Positions 16,101 through 21,710 of a stretch of 28,345 nucleotides of DNA are shown here, piece by piece. Where the stretch lies: NCBI GenBank assembly GCA_026770585.1, contig MU646384.1, positions 620,623-648,967 on the forward strand, in the 5' to 3' direction. The translations under genes and the position numbers were made by a program. The notes beneath the pieces were generated by a model. That model was given only the letters and a program-made list of their open reading frames with translations, was not told the DNA's origin and did not search any database. The stretch's first letter is position 1; each line of letters begins with the position of its first letter. The DNA comes from Baffinella frigidus. Lineage: Eukaryota > Cryptophyceae > Cryptomonadales > Baffinellaceae.

Positions 16101-18963
16101 GGAGGTTGCGGCGTTTCATTTCCTCGACGACAGCCGCGTACACTCCCGAGTCGTGCCGTCCGACCGTCGAGAACGCCCAGATCGTGTTGCTCAGTTCCTG
16201 GTGTCGAGATCAGGGTTTAGGGTTGACACCTCCCGCGATCGGACCGTGCCCCCTTCCGCCGTGTGAGCATCAACGTGGGAGCATTTTCCCGTACCATCAA
16301 AAAGTCCGCCAGCGCTGACGGACTTCTGAGGCAAGGAGGAGGTGCCGAACGGTGTGTGGCTCAACGGGTTGCATCGTCTGTACCGTAGTGAGAAGTTTCA
16401 ATGAAAGGCAGCGAGTTTAAGCGGCGTGGTTCCTGGAGTATGAACTACGAGAGCGCAGGGGTCGAGAGGCAAGGCGCTGTTCACGCGATGACGACCAATG
16501 CCTAGCTTTGTCTTAGTTAACCCGGGTTCCTCACTGCATAAATTCAGATTAGTTGTGCACTGGAGGTGTACGGAGTCCTGATCTAAATGAATTGCATGCG
16601 GGGCGCAGATTAACTGAGGCAGAGCTAGAATGCCCACCCTCTCGACCCGCGCGGAAGAGCCAACGCTGCAAACTCATCTCCAGGGCAAGTCGGCCGTGTC
16701 AACAAAGACACCATGCACGGTGTCAACACACACACGATCTACTCTCGAGCGGGGGGGGGCGTCAGGGGGAAACGAGAGGTTCAATAAGTTGACATACACG
16801 ACCGCGGTATGGAGCCAGGGGGGGGGGTCACACGAGACCTTGGACTTGAAGTCGGCGAGCCCCCCTCGCTGTCGGCGGTGGTGTACGCGTGTAGGGTGTA
16901 GGGTGTAGGGTGTAGGGTGTAGGGTGTAGGGTGCAGGGTGTAGGGTGTGAGGGTGTGCCTGGGGCTTGAAGTCGGCGAGGCCCCCCTCGGTATCCGCATT
17001 GTGGTACGCGCGGCGCTGCACAATCTCGTTCTCCGCGAGCGTGAGCATCTGGTCCACCTGCCATGATGCCCCCCGCCCGGTCAACACCCGCTGAGCGCGC
17101 GGCTGACGATATCCATAAAGCAGCGTGCAGCAACCTTCTAGAACGTTCTTCCGATATCTGGTTGCGCCGCATGCTCCACGTGAAGGGGGGGGAGACCGAG
17201 GTGGCGAGCAGCAATCGCTCCTGCCCAGAAGTGCCAGTGATGGCCGTGGCAAACGCCCACACGGTATTCGCAAGCTCCTGGGGCTTGAAGCCCGCCAGGG
17301 TGCGGTGCGCCGACCCCTCGGCTAGGGCCTTGAACGTCGACGGGGATGTCCCGCCGGCCTTGGCGATGCCCCATGCCGTGTTCGCGATTTCGCGGGGGTT
17401 GAATTCCCCACTGTTCGGGAGGAGGCCCTTTTCGACCATGCGGAGAAGGCTGAGGTAGACGGGGTCCTGCTGCAGGTTTTGGAACGGCCCGCGCCCCTGC
17501 GCCTGCACCGTCCCACCATCAGCCACGCTGCTTTCGTCTCGTTCGCCACGGCTGATCGGTCACCTACGGCCCCGGACGGGGGCAGAGCACCACAGACAGC
17601 TGGTTGGAGGTCAGGTAGGGCGTGCTGTTTGACAGCTTGGTGTGGGGACGCTGGGAGGGCAGGTGCACACGCGCATGCGTGTGGCGATGCTGGGTTGAAC
17701 GGGGAAGCAGTATGCGTGTCTCGGAGGCCAAGAGATGTGTTGCAGAACACCGCTCTACCGCCTCGCCATTCTGGGCAGAAGGGGGGGTATCACTCAACTC
17801 AAGGCTTAGGCCTATCTAGGACGTGTATCGAGAATAATAAAGAAGAAGAGAAGAAGAAGGGTGGAGACCGTCTTGGCGACACGGTGCAGCGCGGTCGCAA
17901 GGTTCACGGAGTTGAGGCGAACGTTAATCTCCCCCGCCTTGACAACTTCCTCAAACACCTGCACCCGTCCCAGCCAAAGGCGCTCGCTCAGCCTTCCCAG
18001 CACCAGGGGTGCGCTCATCTCAACTCATCCACGCACAGCTCACCTTTTCCAGGCCTAGGATCAGCTCATCTACGCACAGAGCTGTGGCACTGGAGGCGCA
18101 CGTGCATAGCCGAGAACCACTCTGTCTCTCACTGCCGACCCAAAAATCTGAGACACGGCACGTGGGTGGGGGCCGGTGTGGGTGGTGAGGATGACCTCCG
18201 TGGGGTCACGGCAGGCAGCGATGCGGCTGTTGAGCGCGATCTGCTGCGGCCGCGGCCGATTCCCGTGAGGGATTCCTCCCCCTTGCCCGCGGCCCCGCTC
18301 CCCTTGACGGTCCGCTCGCCGGGCTCCTCCCATCCCACCCTTGCTACCCCGTGGCACCGGTCTCTGTCCACCCCCTCGCGTCGGCTTTCCGTCAGTCCGC
18401 GCTCCCTCGCGCCCCCGTTCAACCATTCGATGCCCATCGCGTCCCCTTTCTCCGCCCGTTGCATCTCCTGGTCCGCTGCCCCCGCGCCCCCGTGGGTCTC
18501 CTGCCCTCCCAGCATTGTTCGGGCTGGCTGTCCCTGTTCGGGCTGGCAGTCCGCCTGATTGTTGCGCACCGCCTGAACGTTGTTGCGTTCCCGTCTCTGA
18601 ACTACCACGCGATGGCGTCCGCGTGTCCGGGGTTAGTGGGTTGACGCCAGGCTTCTCGTCTTCGGACAACATCACGGCTGCTCGCAGCACGCTTCCTGGC
18701 ATTGCAGAGCGTCCACGGGTCTGCTCCACCCCTCCTATTGCCGGCTGGAACGTCCACGGCAGTACCGCTTGCCGAGGTTGCACGCCCAGCCATGGCGGCG
18801 TGTGTCTGGCTGCAAGCAGCGCTTTCCCGGGTCCACGCTGGGGACATGAGGCCGGCCCGCATGTGATGTGTTGGAAAGAGGGGCCGCCAGGCACGAACGC
18901 GCTTCCAGGGCTGCACCACGCCGCCAACAGCACGGCAGCCGCAACGTGCGGCCAGCCGGGCAT
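7325..18963 (-). CDS. plastid-targeted helical-repeat RAP-domain protein, about 20 exons
   Basis: Gene-level entry. Exons (high to low): 18196-18963, 17869-17958, 17197-17502, 16959-17057 (or 16839-17057), 16084-16197, 15353-15418, 14698-15090, 14542-14595, 14043-14117, 13204-13317, 12615-12728, 12099-12203, 11260-11307, 10793-10834, 10303-10392, 9799-9921, 8956-9087, 8287-8351, 7950-8016, 7325-7438 (TGA). They join in phase to about 990 residues. The order is signal peptide and transit-like region, low-complexity Gly/Arg linker, a LNSVNLATALHRVAK segment, about 12 repeats of 38 residues with FxPQELANxVWAFAK, and a C-terminal RAP domain. Such proteins (FASTK/OPR-like, RAP) bind organelle RNA and affect its stability, processing or translation. 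The N-terminus suggests the plastid. About 18 residues seem to be missing between the exons at 12099 and 11260. Borders are inferred without transcripts; the overall architecture is secure. Confidence 0.85.
7480..7535. repeat. dispersed repeat shared with 3606-3662
   Basis: gtggagtcctcataaccgtg and agccgagatacccaca match the copy near 3606. It lies in the last intron of the RAP gene. Confidence 0.6.
7702..7926. mobile_element. putative TIR element with 33-base arms
   Basis: 7702-7734 (ggggacacgcgtggtcagca and 13 more) and 7894-7926 are inverted with one mismatch. The left arm is part of a short tandem repeat (cgcgtggtcag near 7571, 7650 and 7709). The right arm lies about 20 bases from the exon at 7950. 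Confidence 0.6.
7950..8016 (-). CDS. RAP gene exon, RAP domain part 3
   Basis: Completes Arg, then WLLRREGYRVISVPFFDWRT and LQ, between ccccaag and GTTCCC. It matches the RAP ending (LxxxGYxVIxVPYxxW). The phase-2 join with the previous exon is exact. Confidence 0.9.
8022..8286 (+). repeat. telomere-like array in an RAP-domain intron
   Basis: TTTAGGG-rich array with GTTTGGG, TTCAGGG and TGTAGGG variants, filling the entire intron between RAP parts 2 and 3. The donor GTAAAC and acceptor ccccaag are made of or abut the array. Confidence 0.85.
8287..8351 (-). CDS. RAP gene exon, RAP domain part 2 (DGPTHF)
   Basis: Reads VDGPTHFCAGSEEPNPHTALK plus two bases of an Arg codon, between cattccag and GTAAAC. 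IAIE|VDGPTHF is the RAP hallmark (IEVDGPxHF). The fold is related to restriction-endonuclease-like (PD-(D/E)XK) proteins. Confidence 0.9.
8365..8575 (+). repeat. TTAGGGG-type array
   Basis: Units are mainly ggggtta, with aggagtta and ggtgtta variants, unlike the TTTAGGG block 80 bases away. It lies in the intron between RAP parts 1 and 2. Confidence 0.85.
8956..9087 (-). CDS. RAP gene exon, RAP domain part 1
   Basis: Forty-four residues, VSSVLRALGVPHHNEVKVFE then GVYHIDVVVG ... HIAIE, between cgagcag and GTCCCT, phase 0. This is the start of the RAP domain: a helix, an E/GVYxIDVVV strand and the IAIE strand that leads into DGP. Confidence 0.9.
9130..9440 (-). repeat. two telomere-like arrays in C-strand orientation
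   Basis: 9130-9175 and 9320-9430 carry CCCTAAA, CCCTCAA and CCCTGAA units, opposite to most arrays in this gene. Between them is unique sequence with a short palindrome (cctagggtgaccataggacg). Confidence 0.8.
9567..9785 (+). repeat. TTGAGGG/TTCAGGG-type array
   Basis: About 20 near-exact ggttgag heptamers with some ggttcag, ending in gtgtggg variants. It abuts the donor of the pre-RAP exon. Confidence 0.85.
9799..9921 (-). CDS. RAP gene exon, pre-RAP helix
   Basis: Forty-one residues, VVLATRKRAAREMGFAKKVN then EALRRYHLDMDAPESSIFHQE, between gaacgcag and GTGATC, phase 0. It is highly basic. Frames that continue past the donor into the adjoining telomere-like array are not genuine coding sequence. 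Confidence 0.7.
10303..10392 (-). CDS. RAP gene exon, last helical segment before the RAP region
   Basis: Thirty residues, SGTRLLVAVSLASDSRVNEF then AIEELRQLGQ, between gtgtggcag and GTTGCT, phase 0. EFAIEELRQL resembles the QEL motif of the repeats. Confidence 0.65.
10793..10834 (-). CDS. RAP gene exon
   Basis: Fourteen residues, VFNTQHLANIAWAF, between ggtggcag and GTCTTC, phase 0. The frame stays open beyond the donor, but the next exon continues the fold better. Confidence 0.7.
11119..11240 (+). repeat. TTCAGGG-type array
   Basis: Predominantly ggttcag heptamers, nearly exact over 80 bases, adjoining the donor side of the exon at 11260. Confidence 0.85.
11260..11307 (-). CDS. RAP gene exon, second half of a repeat
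   Basis: Sixteen residues, LMFEAVEEELLRRDLS, between gcggcagag and GTCAAC. It joins in phase to VFNTQHLANIAWAF of the next exon, giving LLRRDLSVFNTQHLAN, a clear repeat junction. Confidence 0.7.
11306..11560. repeat. intronic imperfect tandem repeat, unit about 85 bases
   Basis: The phrase ctctgccgcccgccccgtct followed by gccac, acccacccgc and cacgcgt.act recurs in order at 11308 and 11391, with a more diverged third copy to about 11560. The first copy includes the acceptor region of the following exon. Confidence 0.65.
11722..11810 (-). CDS. weak candidate exon in the RAP gene
   Basis: Between gtgggcag and a GT, one frame reads GDAEDFSGRDDTTSVVLEVD then KELFRYAR. VLEVDKELFRYA faintly resembles LLDVVEEELLRRG of the repeats. 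Its last 20 bases (accctggcgtagcggaa on +) recur at about 11610. It could supply the missing half repeat, or be unrelated. Confidence 0.2.
11863..12090 (+). repeat. mixed telomere-like array
   Basis: TTTAGGG, TTTGGGG, TTCAGGG and TGCAGGG units with unique interruptions. It abuts the donor at 12098. Confidence 0.8.
12099..12203 (-). CDS. RAP gene exon, divergent repeat
   Basis: Thirty-five residues, ELSNILWACAKTQHSAKCHF then NKLEASARGVFTHAQ, between gacag and GTCAAC, phase 0. The first half fits the repeat; the second half is divergent. Confidence 0.75.
12380..12512 (+). repeat. mixed telomere-like array
   Basis: GGGTTAGGG, TTTGGGG and TTTAGGG units, in the intron between the exons at 12099 and 12615. 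Confidence 0.8.
12615..12728 (-). CDS. RAP gene exon, exactly one 38-residue unit
   Basis: Encodes VWAFGKADHVAALLFESLQR then EFEIIGQTDRGLSTFKPQ, between tggtggcag and GTCGCC, phase 0. It starts at the Val-Trp site and ends at the Pro-Gln site, which moves the intron register back to the first type. Confidence 0.85.
13047..13138 (+). repeat. poly-G tract of about 90 bases
   Basis: Nearly pure G, broken only by single A and T and one final C. It lies in a RAP gene intron. The true length is uncertain, because such tracts are hard to sequence and assemble. Confidence 0.9.
13204..13317 (-). CDS. RAP gene exon, exactly one 38-residue unit
   Basis: Encodes VWAHATNGHAYPGLFLAVET then EALRRGINAFTPQDLANM, between ctctacag and GTCTGC, phase 0. 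It begins at Val-Trp and ends at Asn-Met, so it is a whole repeat in the second intron register. A stub of a similar exon start (VWARMP after gtttcag) lies at 13551 and is probably a remnant. Confidence 0.85.
13623..13675. repeat. perfect 24-base-pair hairpin
   Basis: The arm 13623-13646 (cgttttgagaccgagttagt and four more bases) is exactly complementary to 13652-13675, with a 5-base loop (tctgg). It sits in a RAP gene intron and matches no other element in the window. Confidence 0.85.
13853..14027 (+). repeat. telomere-like array with a 14-base alternating unit
   Basis: The right part is about seven exact copies of gattagggtctagg, a dimer of two telomere-like heptamers. The left part is mixed TTTAGGG, TATAGGG and TTCAGG units. 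It lies in a RAP gene intron right after a donor. Confidence 0.85.
14043..14117 (-). CDS. RAP gene exon
   Basis: Encodes VFQELSGEMLRRGLSTFKTQ then ELSNA, between cgatggcag and GTCCGC, phase 0. The intron falls between Asn-Ala and the expected Val-Trp, the second of the two fixed intron sites in this gene. Confidence 0.85.
14330..14527. mobile_element. family C TIR element in a RAP gene intron
   Basis: The ends cacacagcggactttgaagg and, inverted, ctttgtaggccgctgtgtgg match the copies at 26723 and 27064 in the kinesin gene. Inside, a 28-base block (cctacgg.atgcaacccgtag and ggacacaggggggg) is duplicated. It fills about half of this intron and reaches to within about 15 bases of the splice donor. 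Confidence 0.75.
14542..14595 (-). CDS. RAP gene exon, first half of a repeat
   Basis: Eighteen residues, ELANMLWSFAKLDHGSET, between gccgcag and GTCTCC. It completes a 38-residue unit with the first 20 residues of the next exon (VFQELSGEMLRRGLSTFKTQ). A family C element lies immediately beyond the donor. Confidence 0.85.
14698..15090 (-). CDS. RAP gene exon with three repeats
   Basis: The largest repeat exon, 131 residues, with FKTQEIANMVWALAKAD, FQPQELSNIVWAFATQA and FKSQEIANTAWAFAKLG at regular 38-residue spacing, ending AFVPQ at a GTGACA donor. The acceptor is gcgcggcag. This exon fixes the repeat family most clearly: paired helices as in OPR/FASTK-like RNA-binding proteins. Confidence 0.9.
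15353..15418 (-). CDS. RAP gene exon, half repeat
   Basis: Encodes DLANSVWAIVTAGHACPELL then AQ, between ctcgcag and GTCCTT, phase 0. It follows directly on the FVPQ end of exon 5 and leads into VQEDALKRGIASFKTQ of the next exon; together they make one complete 38-residue unit. Confidence 0.85.
15440..15728. repeat. two-copy intronic tandem repeat, unit about 120-165 bases
   Basis: The phrase gtgttggtgttgcttcagca, then ccaggaagc, ttagttgc.tccggtgagg and cctgcctactctcga, is followed by agccccctagg and gagcacgtcgatg. The whole set recurs once in the same order (15440-15559 and 15560-15728). The end tcacgacttgagcacgtcga is itself duplicated within the second copy. Confidence 0.75.
15780..15950. 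repeat. telomere-like array with an orientation switch
   Basis: 15780-15880 is G strand on + (TTGAGGG, TTTAGGG); from 15893 the sequence turns to C strand (ccctaaaccctaaactctca). The join is a short unique stretch, tggagtgggcgttggacg. Confidence 0.8.
15961..16036 (-). pseudogene. 5'-truncated tandem copy of RAP gene exon 5
   Basis: Reads RHSLGVFAALVEEMKREILP then EFSPQ and a GT (GTACGA), closely matching the second half of exon 5. The first half (ELSN..WAF) is replaced by degenerate telomere-like sequence. Its only nearby acceptor (gggttag) is out of phase with the preceding donor, so it is probably skipped. Confidence 0.6.
16084..16197 (-). CDS. RAP gene exon 5, exactly one 38-residue repeat
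   Basis: Reads ELSNTIWAFSTVGRHDSGVY and continues AAVVEEMKRRNLPDFVPQ, between ccag and GTGCGG, phase 0 at both ends. One exon equals one repeat unit. Confidence 0.85.
16839..17057 (-). CDS. RAP gene exon 4 with internal telomere-like array
   Basis: The core exon 16959-17057 encodes 33 residues (VDQMLTLAENEIVQRR ... GGLADFKPQ). Its natural end is followed by GC (CAG|GCACAC), not GT. About 110 bases further, the last 40 bases of the exon are repeated (GGLADFKSK) and end in a GT donor (AAG|GTCTCG) at 16838. The two copies are separated by TGTAGGG units, and the frame is open and phase-preserving through the whole 219 bases. The inserted part would read (TLHPTPY)n. Either a GC-AG intron is used or the array is translated. 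Confidence 0.65.
16890..16950 (+). repeat. TGTAGGG-type array between duplicated exon ends
   Basis: Nearly pure gtagggt heptamers (TGTAGGG), bounded on both sides by copies of the same 40-base exon end. See RAP gene exon 4. Confidence 0.85.
17197..17502 (-). CDS. RAP gene exon 3, two repeats
   Basis: About 102 residues, with FNPREIANTAWGIAKAGG and, 38-40 residues later, FKPQELANTVWAFATAI. The acceptor is one of several in-phase AGs near 17500 (gtgcag is the one used here). The donor is TCG|GTCTCC. Confidence 0.8.
17869..17958 (-). CDS. RAP gene exon 2
   Basis: Thirty residues, VFEEVVKAGEINVRLNSVNL then ATALHRVAKT, between gggtgcag and GTCTCC, phase 0 at both ends. The NxVNLATALHRxAK phrase is typical of the first repeat in algal and alveolate repeat/RAP proteins as I know them. 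Confidence 0.8.
18196..18963 (-). CDS. RAP gene exon 1: signal peptide, transit-like region, linker
   Basis: Starts MPGWPHVAAAVLLAAWCSPG, then SAFVPGG. A hydrophobic core and small residues precede Phe, the usual bipartite presequence context of cryptophyte and heterokont plastid proteins. Downstream, residues about 115-240 form a low-complexity region rich in Gly, Arg, Pro and Ser (RG/RGG-like), which may itself contact RNA. It ends with LNSRIAACRDPTE, which joins to VFEEVVKAGE of the next exon to make a repeat-like helix. The donor chosen is GAG|GTCATC; a second in-phase donor, GCA|GTGAGA, lies 60 bases further at about 18136. The opposite strand is open over 359 codons here but is a GC-rich shadow. 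Confidence 0.75.
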
Positions 18964-19740
18964 ATTTTGTCAAGCCAGTCGCTCACAGAGGCGTCATGCA
19001 GGCAGGACAGCGCTGGTCTCAGTTCGGCCCCCAAATTCTGTTTTTCGAGACAGGCAAAATCTGGTCCTAAAGGAGAAAAAAAGGATATTTTTTTTAAAGG
19101 AAAAGGGTGCAAGAAAAGGGGCTCGGCCAAACCTGCATAGGTGGGTCGGGGAGCTCACCCGTAGATCCTTCCCATCTCCTCAAGAGTGAGGTGGGCGTGG
19201 CCTTCGACGTGAGTGTAAATAAAAGCACCAAAGCACCAAAGGAGAAAAAAAAGAAGTCCGATGAGGATACCCTTTAAAGTCGGTTTCTGCCGCGATCCTT
19301 CTGCACCGGGGGGCCTAATGTTGTCCGAAAGGAACCATGCCCTTTCTGCAGGATACGTTCCGGTGTCCGCCTATGGTGGGAGTTAAAAGAACCTGAAGGA
19401 CCTAAGGGCGGGAAAAGGGGGCTCGGCCGGGCCTGCATGGGTTGGGTCGAGGAGCTCATCGGTAGATTTTTTTCACCTCCTCAAGAACATGGTGGGCATG
19501 GTCTTCGATGTGAGTAACACAAAGCACCAAAGTACCAACGTTCGATCCTTTGAAAGGTGAGGTTTTTGATCGATTTGCACCAAAAGATTGCATTTTGCAA
19601 AAAGGATTGCCAGGGCAAAGGGGTCAAGATAGTGTGCTGTATTGCACCCGCTGGAAGCGTGTGTCACCTCACGCGCCGCAAAGCTTTCCAGGGCCTGATC
19701 CTGGGCCTCCGGTCACACGGTTCATGCACCATAAACTCTG
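18964..19740. other. upstream region of the RAP gene, with a duplicated exon-like segment
   Basis: The promoter of the minus-strand RAP gene should lie here; no TATA-like or other motif can be assigned. It contains A-rich stretches (19075-19110, 19240-19256) and two copies of a 120-base block (19120-19245 and 19418-19538). Confidence 0.5.
19159..19213 (-). CDS. candidate exon, unrecognised
   Basis: On the minus strand the frame reads HVEGHAHLTLEEMGRIYG, ending at a good donor (GTGAGC). The second copy, at 19459-19513, reads HIEDHAHHVLEEVKKIYR with the donor changed to ATGAGC. Conserved reading with mostly third-position and conservative changes suggests former or present coding function. I do not recognise the family. 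Confidence 0.35.
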
Positions 19741-21030
19741 AACCCTTTTTAAACCCTAGACCCTGGATCCTGAACCCTGAACCCTGAACCCTGAAAACCA
19801 ACGCCTAAACCCTGAACCCTGAACCCTGAACCCTAAACCCTAAATCCTGAGCACATAAACCTAAACCCTAAACACTTAACCCTAAACCCTTGAACCGTAA
19901 CATTAAACCCTAAACCCTAACACCCTAACACATTAAACCCTAAACCCTAACACAAATCTAAACCCTAAACCCTGAACCCTCTCCCTAAAACCTCAACACT
20001 AGACCCTCAACTCTCAACCGTCAACGCTAAACCGTAAACCCTAAACCCCAAACCATCAACTCTAAACTCTAAACCCTAAACCCTAAATATCAAGCACATA
20101 AACCTAAACCCTAACCACTTAACCCTAAACCCCTGAACCGTAACACTAAACCCTAAACCCTAAAACATGAAATCTAAACCCTAAACCCTGAATCCTACAA
20201 CCTCAACACTAGACCCTCAACTCTCAACCGTCAACGCTAAACCGTAAACCCTGAATCCTAAACCTTAAACCCCAAACCATGAACTCTAAACTCTAAACCT
20301 AAACCCCAAACCTTCATCCCTTAACCCTAATCCCTTTACCCTCAACCTAAAACCCTCAACTCCAAAACCTACAATTCTACACCCTGAACAACATAGCCAA
20401 AATCTTGACAACATAGCCAAAAACTTGCAACATAGCCTAACAACATAGCCAAAATCTTGAACTCTCAACCCTTTACCCTTTACCCTCAACCCTAAACACC
20501 AAAGCCTAATCCATAAACCCTCCACCTTGAACACTAAACCCTGAATCATGAGCCCATAACCCTGAACACTAAAAACTAAACCCTAAAACTTAAATCCTAA
20601 AACCTAAACCCTACAACACCCCCACACCCCAAACCATGATCCTTAAACCGTAAACCCTTACCCTAAACCGTAAACCCTAAACAACTTAGCCAAACCTGTA
20701 ACCCTGAATCCTGAACCCTAAACCCTAAACCCTTAAATCTAAATCCTATACCCTCAGCCCGCAACCCGAGCGGAGCCCTTCCGCCAGACTCAACCCCCAT
20801 GAATTTCTAACCCTCAACCTCAAACACCCCGAACATTACATTTGAAATATTCATTCCTGAAACCAAAACCCTAACACATGGCATCCTCAGCCCTGAATTC
20901 AAAACTCAAAACCCTCAACCCTCAACCCTCAACCCTCATCCACAAGCAATAAACCTTGAACCCAACACTCTTAAACCTAAACCTAAACTCTAAACCCAGA
21001 ACCCTAAAAACTACCCTAAATCTTAAACCC
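19735..21030 (-). repeat. long degenerate telomere-like array (C strand on +), part 1
   Basis: About 1.3 kb of CCCTAAA, CCCTGAA, CCCTCAA and related units. It includes a higher-order duplication (19853-20080 and 20093-20300) and a separate short repeat, acaacatagccaaaatcttg (four copies, 20388-20460). No genes. Confidence 0.9.
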
Positions 21031-21270
21031 TATCCCTTAAGTGACCAGTAGGCTCATACGCCCTACCGTAGGGCCCTGGGACCTGCCTAGGGCTTCCACG
21101 GGCGATTAGAGAGATTGATAATTTATTGCCAAACAACCAGCGTCAGCGCCGCAAATGCTTCGCATTGTGCCACTTACTGTACCCCGTGTCGGCCGCTCAT
21201 ACGAACATTTTCCGGATGGTTTCTAACACCACAACGGGCGATTATTGACCCGTTGGTCACTTCAGGGATA
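21031..21270. mobile_element. family B element inside the telomere-like array
   Basis: It begins tatcccttaagtgaccagta and ends ttggtcacttcagggata, bounded by TA. It is longer than the other copies (240 against about 105 bases) because of an inner AT-richer segment (21105-21245). The array continues on both sides, so it inserted into pre-existing telomere-like DNA. Confidence 0.8.
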
Positions 21271-21514
21271 CCCCAAACCCTAAAACGTAAAACCTAACCT
21301 TAAATCCAAAACTTTCAACCCTCAACCCTAAACCTGAAACCCTAACACCACCTCAAACCCTAAAACCTGAACCATAAACCCAAAACCATCGATCCTACAC
21401 CCCCAACCCTGAACCCTGGACTATCAAACCTAAATTGTAAGCCCTACATTTGAAACGTAAGCCTTGAACACTTAACCCCAACCCCCCAAACCTTGTGCCC
21501 TAAACCTCAAACCC
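21271..21514 (-). repeat. telomere-like array, part 2, meeting the inverted duplication
   Basis: C-strand units, increasingly degenerate, run directly into the truncated kinesin intron at 21515. Confidence 0.85.
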
Positions 21515-21562
21515 CAAAATCGCTCCCCGCATGCTCGCCAGGCTGGGGGAGGGGGCTCCCAC

Positions 21563-21710
21563 CAAAAGTGAAACCCTGGGCAGAGCCCTTCTCGCTGGGA
21601 AGAATGGACACGCCGTCCACGACACGCCAGCCCGACTTCTCGTTGGCAGCGACTTCCCTCTTGTTCAGCGGGCGCACGCGCACCGAGACCTGGATCTTCT
21701 CCTCAGACAT
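21563..21710 (-). pseudogene. truncated kinesin gene copy, exon 1 only
   Basis: The first exon of the kinesin gene is preserved apparently unchanged, from MSEEKIQVSVRVRPLNKREV to the GTGGGA donor, followed by about 48 bases of intron 1 and then telomere-like DNA. No motor-core exons follow, so it cannot encode a motor. The preservation suggests the duplication is recent. Confidence 0.85.

Noticed and set aside
17479-18558. 359-codon open frame on the plus strand
   Set aside because: It lies opposite RAP gene exons 1-3, whose minus-strand frames give clear family motifs. The plus frame is Ser/Pro/Arg-rich shadow sequence of GC-rich coding DNA.
19735-21514. True chromosome end (telomere)
   Set aside because: The units are highly degenerate, unique DNA lies on both sides and a family B element is inserted within it, so it is interstitial.
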